From NCBI GenBank assembly GCA_000226015.1, contig JH154143.1, positions 98,820 through 141,872 on the forward strand: DNA of 43,053 bases, read 5' to 3'. Made by a program: the position numbers and the translations under genes. Below, one piece after another: positions 11,001-23,000 of the stretch (its first letter is position 1; the number at the start of each line of letters is the position of its first letter). The notes beneath the pieces were generated by a model, which searched no databases, had not been told where the DNA came from, and saw only the letters and a program-made list of their open reading frames with translations. The stretch comes from Mnemiopsis leidyi (lineage: Eukaryota > Ctenophora > Tentaculata > Lobata > Bolinopsidae).

Positions 11001-14000
11001 TTATCATTTTAGTTTTCAAGATGCTTTATAGAAACTAGTGAAGGTTTAAAAACAGTTGCGTGCTTGATTTGTAAAATCGTCAAACAAAGAAAATTAGCTG
11101 TCGCACCACCAAATTTGCTGGTAAAATGGTCAGGCTCTTTATAAAACCATCTAATGGCTGATTAAATCATTGTCTTATTAAGTGCTTGGCGACTGATAAT
11201 AACAATTTTCGCCAAATTTTAGACGCTTGCTCTTCACTCTGGCCTTCTTTATAGAACTTATCATTTCTTGCGACAACTTTTGCATTGTTTTCACCTATCT
11301 CACTTTATCTTCGTATTTTCTCGCACATTCGTTGTCGTCTCTCCTCTGTTACTAAATTCTCAGTGATCTGGACTTCAACCGTCACGTGGCTCTATCAGCT
11401 TTGCATTTCCTTTGAACCAATACGGTAACTTCTCAAGTTTGGAGTTTTACCAATACAGTAACGTCTTAAGTTTGGAGTTTAACCACTACAGTAAGGCCTA
11501 AAGTTTGGAGTTTTACCAATACAGTAGCGTCTTAAGTTTGGAGTTTTACCAATACAGTAAGGCCTAAAGTTTGGAGTTTTACGGTAGACCACCCCGTAAC
11601 TTGCTATCCTTGTCATGACATGAACATTTAACGGCCCCCTCTGCTTCCAGGTACCGAACTGTTCCGCATAATATCTTGTCGATACTCAAAGTTAAAATGT
11701 CTACTGAAAATGCCCCGATAACAGCCGTACACTTAGCACTTTCACTCGGCTAACTGAGACCAATATGCGATTAGATGTTGGTTTGTGGCCCGACTTTTTG
11801 TCGACAGCAGTTTCCCGTCTTAGCTTCACTTGACCAACCTTAATTGGTTTTGCGTTATCAGTTATGAGCTTCTTAGCTTCACTGTCAATGATTCTTTGTT
11901 TTACCCTCCTAGCTTCCTAAGAACATCTGTTGTTGTTATTTTCAGGAAGATCACATGCTTATAAGATAAGATGGTTAATTTCTAAATTTTAATTAAATCA
12001 TAGAATTATCATGCCTCTTTTAGTTATGTATTAGTTACTCACTAGTGAGTAGTCACTAGTTCTATAGTTACCTCACAATAAAATTTATGTGCCAATTTCT
12101 GATAAATTATTCGATAATATGATTCTATAAGTATTTGCTTGACGAGGATAGACCATGAAGCTATTAATAATCATTTTCTTACTTGAAACGAACTTTTGAT
12201 ATCAAGTACTTATTTTAAATCGACTTTAACGCTGTAACAAAAGAGCTTATGAATTGATAGTGAATCTTAAGTGCCGCGCCGCATTCAATTGACCATTTTA
12301 ACTTGACGAGATTATATCCGTCTAACGTTCTAACGTTCAGCTTTAGCTGCGTGAGTCGGGTATCACCGCGACAAATTTTAACTAATCATAGTGATGTATA
12401 TTGTACCGTGTGCAGTTATTATCGACCTTTATGTTCTGCCTGTAAAGTGTAACTTTAACTTATAGACCAGTGATTTAGTTATAACATGTATAAATGATAA
12501 CCGCGGAAAATCTACCCATACTCTCATCTCAGCTCAGGCCATTAATGCTATAATGCTTCCTCGTGAAGCATTTGATCTTAACTCTTAAATCTAAATTTTC
12601 AGGCCCTGGCCATGTGCTGTTGTCGTCGTTGTAACAGCAGATTTTACGTGTGGAAGTGATTTTACATGTGGTCCTTCATTGTTGTTAATTATAGGTGGTT
12701 AATTGTTCTGCTGGAGCTGAACTACAAACATATTGTTAAGTCACATGTAACGATTTAAGCAAACGTATCTCACATAGTGCCAGATCCGCTTTTAACTTCC
12801 AGCTTGATGTTGTTCCCGCGATTAATCTATAAATCTTGACTTACAGTCGCACAACTCAGCTAGGTAGAAGATTCAAAGTTCATGCAATTTGAATTAATGT
12901 TTTGCATCAGATTAAAATATCCACGGGATGTCGGGATGTCTTTTCTTTAGTTTTTTCATATCCGTGATCGTATGGCATCAGTTTTACGTTGATAAAGCTA
13001 ATATTGTTTCCTCAATAATTTCCCTAACAAAAATGATTAGGAAACAATAAAAGCCTCACCTCAAATCTATCAACCCTGACTTTCAGTCTTGCAGTCCAAT
13101 CTTTAGTGCAATAGTTCGCAACAGTTCGCATGGTTAATTATCACTTTGTATCAGGGGTGAAAATTATCCATGACATAATTTATTATTTTAGTTTGATCTC
13201 GCATTCATCGCTTCTTGATATCTTAATTACCAAGTTCTGTTAAGTAAGAACTGTCCTAGAAATCAAGCTGCTGCTAGAACTGCTCTATTACACGTGTACC
13301 TATGACGTAGAAATACTCTTCTATTATGTGTCTGGCGAGATCGAACAAGTAAAAACTGTCACGCCAAAGTTCGGGGCAGAAGACTGTTTAGTGTAGATTT
13401 GAACATCGGCAGTTTAAGTCAGGTGGTGTTGTTCTTTAGCCCTTATGTCACGACTCAGTCAGTTTATGTCTAACCTAACTTGGCCTGCGCATCGTGTTGT
13501 GCAACTAGATCTGTTACTTCGTTCAACTGTTGTGCAACTGTAACACCCTTTAAAGTTTTTGTGCAACTGTTACTTCCTTCATGTCCGGTCACAACAGCAT
13601 AGCACTCGAGCTTTTATTTTCGATATTACTGCTCAATCGTAATCAGTCAGACTTGGTTTTTATTTCGTCCACAATCACAATAAATTTCTCGGGAAGAGCT
13701 AGGTATCATGTTTAACTTTTAGTATTTATTCGCTGTATCATAGCGATGTTTTGTCAGTTCCTGTGTAATCGATTTTACAAGGGCCTCCATTTGCAATAAC
13801 TGCTTCACTTCTTCCGCAGAATCACATAGATGTGGTTTTGCATCATGACATGAGTGCCAAGTTCTGCCAACCTTAACAATCTTTTGTTAAAGTTCGAAGG
13901 TGCTTGACAGCGAATATTGATGTCTGTGGGCGCCGGATGATACAATTTTGGAGCTCTTACCAAAACGTAGACTTCACAGCTGTGCACATTTCTCGAGCGG

Positions 14001-17000
14001 GGTGGGTACTGGATACACATGATGTAACTGGTAGGTGATTAGTCATGACTGTTTTATAACTTATTTATTCATTGCTTTGCGTTCTACAACACAGTTTGAG
14101 GCGGCCTTTAATTCATTTGTAATGTTCCTGAGGGTTCTAGAACCTGTTTTAGCCTCACAGTTTGCACTTTGAAGCTTCAACTTTTTGAAAGTTCAGCTTT
14201 CTGCCATTCATGATTGGGGAGTCTTGTCTTTTTTCCTGCCAGGTAATATATTCAGCTGATTCTCTGATAAATATGCGAAATTTGGATGATTGTATGATGT
14301 GTGGTTCATAATCTCCTGTTGGGTGTTTACACTTGTATCCATAGACACCTCTACATGGTGGTAGGTAATTAACGTGCAATTTGCGTTCAAGCCATTACTG
14401 ATCATAAGTTGACAACTTAGAAGATTTTACTTCATTCGCTGTTTCCACCTAAACCAGTAAACCGCAAATCGCAGGATACATAGAGGGATATCATGCATCG
14501 TTCTTGGACTTGAAACTTCCGAAACCAATTTACCCTCAATTATTTGAAGATTAAATGTCGTTCTATGCACTTTGATTTAGCAACCTAGCCCAAAAGCGAG
14601 ATCTAACTTACAACTTGCTATATACCTTACATTGTGATTTTTGTTGATTTTCAGTTCTACATAAGCCGGAGTAGTCATGAGTCATGTTAGCCGTTTATTT
14701 CGTCTCTCCAACCAAAACAAAAGTAACCATTAGTCTAATATTTTAAGTGCTCCATGTTTGCCATGGATTTGACAGTTGACTGAATTATCGATTCAAAATT
14801 GTTTTCACTGAGTCAAGCAACACCTCAGTTTTTGAGTTTTTCCTTATTAATTGTTCTTCTAAATCAAAACAGAAAAACAGGTAGCTTGGTGACATGTAAC
14901 GGTCACTTTTCCGTTGTTATTGTGTACTTTATACAACTATACGAAAGAAACCATTCTTGTCTTCACTTGATCTATGTGTTTCTGATTTGTTCTTCATCTC
15001 AAATATTTTGACAAAACTAAACAAAAAACATTGATCTATTCATTTCTCAGGATTAATGCTTTGTCTCTTTCAAACTCTTTTTCTTGCTTTGGCATCGCAA
15101 CTCTCAACTGGTCAGGTCTACAAGGTTGGATTGCTGCTTAACTCTCAAGAACAAGAAGAATCGGATGCCATTAGAAGACTCGCAAATTACACAATCAAGA
15201 ATCTTCTAAACGATTCTAGCACTGTACTGCAACTAGAAGAGCAGTATCACGACGGTACCTACCTCAGCCTTATGAACAGCGTTTGTGACCTTCTAGGTAG
15301 GAATGTCCTTGCCATAATATCCTCTTCAGACTCCAGCCTAACTGCCATAGAGGTGAACTTGGCAGGACAATTCCATGTGCCGTTAATTGCTGCGGTTGCA
15401 ACTAACCCCTTCCTTGAAGCACCTGCTGTAGAAAACTTTGAACTGCGACTTTCCCCATCAGACGTTTTTCAAAGTCAAGCCATTTTCAACATTCTGAAGG
15501 AGTACAGTTGGCACCAATTCTCTATTTTAGCGTCAGCAGATGATTATGGAATAAATAGCATAGTGTATCTGCAATATCTTGCCTCTCAGGACGACAATTT
15601 CAGTATCAGAGATGTTCAACATTTTGATGTTAAAAAGGATCTGTCGAATTGGGAGAGTACTCCTTTGTTTGAAAAAGAGCTTCAACTTATCAAAGATTCG
15701 ATTGCTAAGATCATAGTCCTAAACTGTGATGGGAAATTTGCCAAAGTTATCTTCAAGTAAGTACAGTCTAAATACTTTTACTGTCTAAGAGTGTATATTA
15801 AACAGGTCTCCCTAGTTGTGCAAATCGTCTGGAATTCTAGAAAAAAATCACGAATCGGGGTTTTGTTAAATAATTCAACAACAATTCGGCATTTTGGTAA
15901 ATTTTCACAAAGCACTGTAAATTTAAGGTCCGAAACGCAAATTCAGCGGTAATTATGAGCGGAGGGTGGTAAATTTTTAATGTTTTTTCTTGTCTAAGAC
16001 GTTCTTTTTAATGAAGACTTTCTTTTCAACTAATTCGGAGATTCAATCTTCGCTTTAATTGTCGGATTTCATAATTGATTGTGTAATTTCAACTAACAGT
16101 AAACAGTGGAGTCATATCAACTCAATTTAAATTCTTTTACGAAAAATTTATACTTATCTCGCCTATAAGTTAGGTGTGATTCCGAAAATACAAGAGAAAG
16201 TTCAAAAATAAGGAAACTTAACAACTAAACATATTACTTATCATTATCAATGACGTCTTCCACTGGTATAAACCCTCTATCACAACCGACAGCACTCCAC
16301 CTAACGTTCAGATTCCAGTCGGGGTATGTGTCGATAAAGCCATCAATCTCGCTGATGAAAACTTTAAACCCACGCTCGTCAGCCCGATAAAGAGCGTTAG
16401 TCCAGCGTGATATTTGAGCTTCCTCCCCCTCCAACTGTACGTTAATCTAATCGTGGCGTTATTATCGTGTTGGCCTGGCTTGCCTCACGTTGTGGACCAT
16501 CATAGATTTCGGTAGATGTTCTAGCTACCACACTGATGTCAACCCTTCTCAAACTCACTACTTCCTGTTACCTTTACTTCTTACCTGGCTCTGGTTCCCA
16601 CTTTGGCGAAAATAAATCCGTGTAACGTCGAGCTTTGAACTGTGAGACTCGAGGGTCGGTATAACCGTGACAAGTTTCCACTCTGGTGTTAACCCTCCTT
16701 ACACCCACTCAACCTACCTACCTTTACTGCCCTAGATCGCAAATATTTAGAAGTAAATTGCCTGAGTGGTGAAATGGCGATTTTCTTCAGAGAGCGTTTG
16801 ACTCGGTTTGGTCGGGATATCTTTGACATTGATGACAAATTGGCCTCAATTTTGAAACTCTTAAATTTCGATTCGTCGAAGTTCAAAAAATCGCAAATTC
16901 ACGTTTCGCAATCGCGATTCAGTCACGAATTGCACAACTAAGCACGTCTTGCTTGTAAATTTATCTGTATTATTTTTGTTATTAACACTGTTTGATTGAG

Positions 17001-20000
17001 TCAAAAACTTGTCATATAGCAATGACCAAATAGCTGATTTGCCATTTGAAAATATACATTTGTATATAGACAGCACATATCCTATTTTTCAGGGAAGCCA
17101 AAGAAATGGGATTAATGGACGAATCCTTTGTTTGGATTACAACAGACGCAATCACAGCAAGGCCTGAAACTATTGCTTATGGAGAAAATTCATATCCTTC
17201 ATTCTACGAAGGCTTAATTGGAACTCTGCCACACTATGGAAAAGGCTCAAAACAATACGAAGAACTTGCTGATGGGTACATAATTTCCGGGCAAAAAGAA
17301 TCCGATTTACGAATGGCGTCTGTGAAAGTATCTATCGCATTAAAACTGATCCACTATTCATTAAAGCAGCTCCAAACGGAAACTGATTGGGACAGCACTC
17401 CCTCGGTAACTTGCGACACATCGTCCCAGTGGACTGGCGGTAGATTGCTATTCACCAGACTTTATGACAACTTCCAATCTGGATCCTACGATAATTCTGG
17501 CGTGGTTATCCCGACATACGACGTTCTCAACTTCAAAGAAAATGGCTTCGAAAAGATCGGGAGATGGGAAAATTCCTCTGGTCTGACCATCCTTGGCGCT
17601 GAAGAAGACATAGACCGGTGGGTTGACAGAACTGATGTAATATTCAGCGGTGGTGTAAGGTTCCCTCCTAGTGGAATTGGAAACAGTCTGACTGGATATC
17701 ACCTCAGAATCGGCATAGTTCCTGAACCACCGATCGCATTTTTTAACGAGAATTGTGGGAATGATACCTCCAGTCCTCATTGCTGGTACGGTTGGAACCC
17801 TGATATCATCAGCAAACTCCAAGAAGACCTGAACTTTACATATGAATACGTAAAACCGGCCGACAACAAATATGGTGGTCTAAATCCTGTAACGAAACAG
17901 TGGAATGGGATGATTAGAGACATTTTGGATAGAAAAACGGACTTAACAATTGCGTTATCCATCAATACAGAACGGTCCAAATACATCGACTACACTGCCG
18001 CATTCTACGAAGATCAAGCTGCCTTCATCATGCATTCCAAGACGTCTAGTAGTTCGACAAACATGTTCTTTTTTCTTGAACCTTTCAAGTTATCCGTCTG
18101 GTTGGGGATCATTATATTGATTTTGGTTATAGCCCTGCTGACTACATTTTTCAGCAAGTTTTCACCATTTGGTAGCTATGGTAGAAAAATGCACGCTATG
18201 CAAAGCTGTCCATGCTCAAAGTGTGTTTTGAGGCGGGAAATAAAGATTGGGAAAAGGTGTAGGTTTGTTGATACAAAGACATTTGAGTGTCTGGTTGATA
18301 AAGTGGAAGAGGACGACGATCTTAACGAGCTGTCTTACTACAACTCGACGTGGCTAATTGGAACAGGTCCGTATTTTGTGGGATTCTATTATATTCTTTT
18401 TTAGATCTCACGACCATCTATAGATTCTATGAATTCAATTCTTACCGTATCTGTTTTTATTAGGTAGAAAAATTTTGATTTAAAAACTGTCCCAGGTTTC
18501 GTATTGCAAGGAACGGATACCCTCCCAACAGCGCCCTCTGGCAGGTTTCTTCTCTTTACATGGTGGCTGTTCATCATGATCCTCACCTCAATGTACACAG
18601 CAAACCTAACTGCTCATCTGACCCTCGATCGGGCCGTCTCTTCGATCAACGATTTGGACGATTTGTTGACCGGCCAGACTGATTATAAGTGGGGGTTGAT
18701 ACTCGATCGTAATCTTCAAACTATGATGTCGAACCACGAGGAAAAGAAATACAATAATATAGTTAACCGTGGAAGCAATGTCGAAAATCTAAATGAGGCT
18801 ATTGTAAAGGTATCGGAAGGGAGATACGTGTTTATTGATGAAAGTTCTGTTATAACCTACAATTTCAGAGAGGACTGTTCTGCTGAAATCATAAAAACCG
18901 GAAAATTCAACAACCAATGGGCTTTCGGCACACAAGTAAACTCCCCCTATGCAGCGCTGATCAACAGCATGTTTCTGCAATACCGGGAAAGGGGCTGGTT
19001 TACAACCAAGTTCGACGAATGGTACAGCACTCCAGAGGGGCACACCGTCTGTTCCTCATCCGTTGGTAGTGACACCAAGTTTGGTCTCTCTGTTTTATCA
19101 GGACTCTTTCTCATTTTGGGAGTCGGTGCCTTGCTCTCGTTTGTCACCGTCTTCTTGGAGATTCTTTACGTGGCACGTCAGGACAGTGTCCAACAGGGGC
19201 GGCCAGTTTGGGACTGTTTGTGTGAAAGAGTTAGGTACAAATTTCGGGAAGTGAGGGAGGAATGGTTTGATCGAGGCAATAGAGCAGTGCATGACCATCA
19301 TGATCATGGAAGTAACGGCCATGGACTGAATGGTAAAAGTGATGTCCTAAAAATAAACTCTATTCTCCCTAATGTTTCTGTCTGAGTCGTGATGCATTTA
19401 AAAACCCATGAGGTCCTTGTTCAGCAAAAGCACCCTCTGGGCTCTTCCAGAAGTTAAACCATGAAATCAGATTTAACACATTTTGATAAGCTGTGATTGA
19501 CGATGCAATAAGATAAGAACTGAAGAAGCCTGCTATACTTCGTATAAATTTAAAGACTGAATAAAATGTATGTCATATAAGGGCGGGAATGCGAATTATT
19601 CTAACCCACCAGACAATCCTATCTAAATGTGCATTAGGTCCACCCATGTTTTCTATGTGTATTAATGAAAGAAACACTTGAGGTCTAAGTACTTTTGAAA
19701 CAATTGTGGCCTGGTTGAGTGTATACTGAATTACACAACGTTTATAGTATTAGTGTAGCATTTGCAAAATTGATATAATACTTCGTTTTTCACGCAAATG
19801 CCCGTCTTAAGGATTTAATCTAAAACTTAATTTTATGCGGGTATTGTGATGAGCAATTTTTGTATCAACATTATAAAATTTTATAACTACCGTCACAATA
19901 CTATATCAAACTGGTCCTGGCCACACAGCATCATTTAACTTTGTGAGTGCGTAATATCTTATCAAAATTGATTAAATGATTTGATTTCCAACTGATAGTG

Positions 20001-23000
20001 TTACAACTACAACTAAAACTATGTAAATAGCACAAAAGACTTGTGGATTGAATGAGACATACTCACACAATTGCAATGATTCAACAAACTCAATTTAAAT
20101 ACTTTTTATATTTTTGCCCATAAAAGTGTTCTTCGGGGTTTCTAGTCAATCAAGCTAAACTCCAAATAAGCTAAACATCTATGCCCGAACTTTATGATAT
20201 CCACATGATATACTGAAGCCCTGAAACTATAATACTTGTCAGGCTAGGGTTCCAATTCTAAACTTTCTTATGATTAAAAGGACCTTATTAAATTTAAACT
20301 ATTTCTTGCTGGGATATTTGATCCAAGTTTCAAATCTGCATGAAGAACTCAAATGTTTACACCAGACAGCGTAATTCCTAGCAGGCTGCAGAATAAAAAG
20401 GCGGTCCACGAGAGGATCGTTCTTTCGGACTTGTTCTCTGAGGAGTAGAGAATTGTTAACAATTCTCCCATTTAATATGAAAGTCTTCTTTTTGATCTCA
20501 TGGTTGTTGAGACTATCACAATTTCGCACAATCTAAAAAGAAATTAAACGATAAGAATAGTTTAGTTCTCACCGTTCTCTGTTGACTCATCCTTAACTTT
20601 TTCTTCAACTTCATCTCCGACATTCTTAGCTCCTTCTCCGACAGATTCTAAAAATGCACGTGTTTTAGAAGGGTTAAAACGGGCGTTTTTCACAGCCGTT
20701 GATCATTTAGAAGTCTAATTTGACAAGTAAATTTAAAACAAATACATTTCTTTAATTTTATCGACATGAAGTAGATGAATCAAATTCTTAAAGACGGGTT
20801 TTTAATCACCCTGGCCATTCATAACGTCTTCCGATTTCGATGGTTCTGTTGCTGGTGGTGCAACTTCCGGTTTTACTTCTTTTGTAGGTTCTGAAGTGGT
20901 GATTTCTTTTTTGTAGCATGATTTAACAGAATTGTTTACAAAACGTGTTTGTGGGTCATAACAGTATTCCAATCAGTTATATAAAAATATGTTATGAATG
21001 ACACGGTTGCAAATAAATTTTAGGTGGACCAAAACATTTTAAAATCTTCACCTGGCAAATTATAGGCTCTGTAAAATTCCGCCGCTTCATTTTCCGTGAA
21101 TTGTATTTGCGCTACGTCTCCGTTCAAAATTGTTGGAAGTTGACACACGTCATCGATAACAAAATGAACCATTTCAATGTCGTTACAGTGTAAAAATAGT
21201 TGTCGGGCACCTTCCGTGCTATCTTGCAGCGAAATTCTCCAGATGTAAGTGTCAGCAGAAGGCATTTCGACGTCAAATTGCATCAATTTACCATGGCAAG
21301 GAATAAGCATGTAACTAGGACTGGCTGTAAGAGAGAGAGTCAAAATTGCTCCATTTCTATCGGCCACATTTCCAGATGAAAACATAACACCCATTTCTTG
21401 GTTGCTTCCAGCTCCGCTGCTTGATTTGATTTCCAGCGGGGAAGTTAGGAGATTGAAATTTACCGCCGCCCCTGCTTCAACTTGAATCCAACCTGGAAAA
21501 ATACCAAAGGGTTGTTATTGCCTTTAACATAATCATTATTATTGTAATACTGAATATCTACAGTGCATCGGGTAGTTGTGCGATCGTTTAAGTTGTTAAA
21601 AATGAAATGAAAAGATTTTTTTCTGTAGAAGTAGTGGCAAAAATAACAACAATAAGTTATTGACGGAAAACTCTTGGAAGCTCTGCATGGCGAGGAATGG
21701 CCTGTCGTGCTTAGAACTTTCAAACGGTTATCTGAATCATTCGAACTTTATAAGTTTAAATATTGTTGACTTGTTTGTTGCACATTTGCTACCTACCTTG
21801 ATCGTCAGCCGCAATCGCAGTAAATAGCAAAGAAAATATCACAATCATCATTGTCCCTCGGATATCTCTCTATGCTTTGAGTTGCCTAAATGCCTAATCG
21901 ATAAAGTGTAATCAGTGTTATTAGTTAACAATTGACAGCATATCAGTTTTTGGTTTATATTTTGGTTCTAAATTTAGCCTCCATTTAGACAGTGGAACCC
22001 ATAATTAAGTGTTTCGTAAGTTTATCACTTAGAAATAATAACTGCAGTAAATACAAAACGAAGATTTAAGCTGTATCGTAAGCTTCAGTACTAGTAAAGA
22101 GAAATTGGCTAACCGCACACAATATGCTTGGAAACACACTGCAACATCAACTTTCACTGGAGTATCCAAAAATCTATCGATTTGACCATTAATGTAATTG
22201 AAGACGCAGCGCCTAAAATCCAGTCAGCCGTCCTTGACATTGTTGTTCTAAAGTCAAAGTTAATCCAAGCATTGTTTTAAACGGCATGGCATTTCTTTAC
22301 AATGCGTCTCGGAAGGTTTGGATTGGCAAGAACGGTTTTCAGTTCAGAATAAGATTAGCCATAATAAGGACTCAACTTACAATTCTGCTACTTAAAGTTA
22401 ATGTTCTTTCTCTCTCACTTCCTACCTTATCCCAGCTGCAATATAAAAATATATACAATTCTATGTATATTATCATGAGAAAAGTCAAAATGGCCGATCC
22501 ATGACATTTCTATGTGCGGTTAAACTATTTAACTTATAAGTATTACATCTTGAATAGAGGCTGCCCCTTCGCGTTACCTGTCTCTAGCTTACACTATTTC
22601 GTTCCCTTACATTTTCCTTTTTCTCAGTTTCTCACATTAAATTTCTGATGGTCGCGGAACAATGACGACACAAAAGGAAGTGTAGCGTGTAAAAGTTTCA
22701 TGAGGGCAACACTGTCCAAATTTACCTTAGTTGTAGACTCATGAAGAGAATTCTTGCCTTTATTCAGCCTGTTCTTGTCAATTGTTCTTGCACTTGTGCC
22801 ATAAACATTCCTGTTAATATTGGAATTTGACTTATAATATTGATACATTTTAGCTGACTCTTTGATTGGTTGAACAACCAAAGAAGCAAAAAGTTGGCCA
22901 GTGGGCTGATGCCTGATATTTATGTAATTCTCTCTAACTTTATATGTTCTTGTTAACGTGTTTATTAATATTTTAATTATGGGCTATTTAATGGACCATT

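Larger units (their letters stand above)
8193..15050. other. gene-poor first part of the giant host intron
   Basis: Almost 7 kb with no exon I can support on either strand. It holds a minisatellite (11416-11582), a dispersed repeat (12302-12382) and scattered AT-rich sequence. Open frames of 60-127 codons (for example 10031-10414 minus) lack family features, signal peptides or flanking splice signals. The part near 15 kb probably carries the iGluR-1 promoter or 5' untranslated exons, but no specific site can be named. Confidence 0.55.

Noticed and set aside
17448-17822. Antisense 124-codon frame inside iGluR-1 exon 2, and similar frames opposite the other receptor exons
   Set aside because: They are shadows of strongly supported receptor coding sequence on the plus strand.
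22624-22881. 85-codon minus-strand frame upstream of iGluR-2
   Set aside because: No signal peptide or domain; Asn/Lys/Ser-rich composition is expected from AT-rich DNA.
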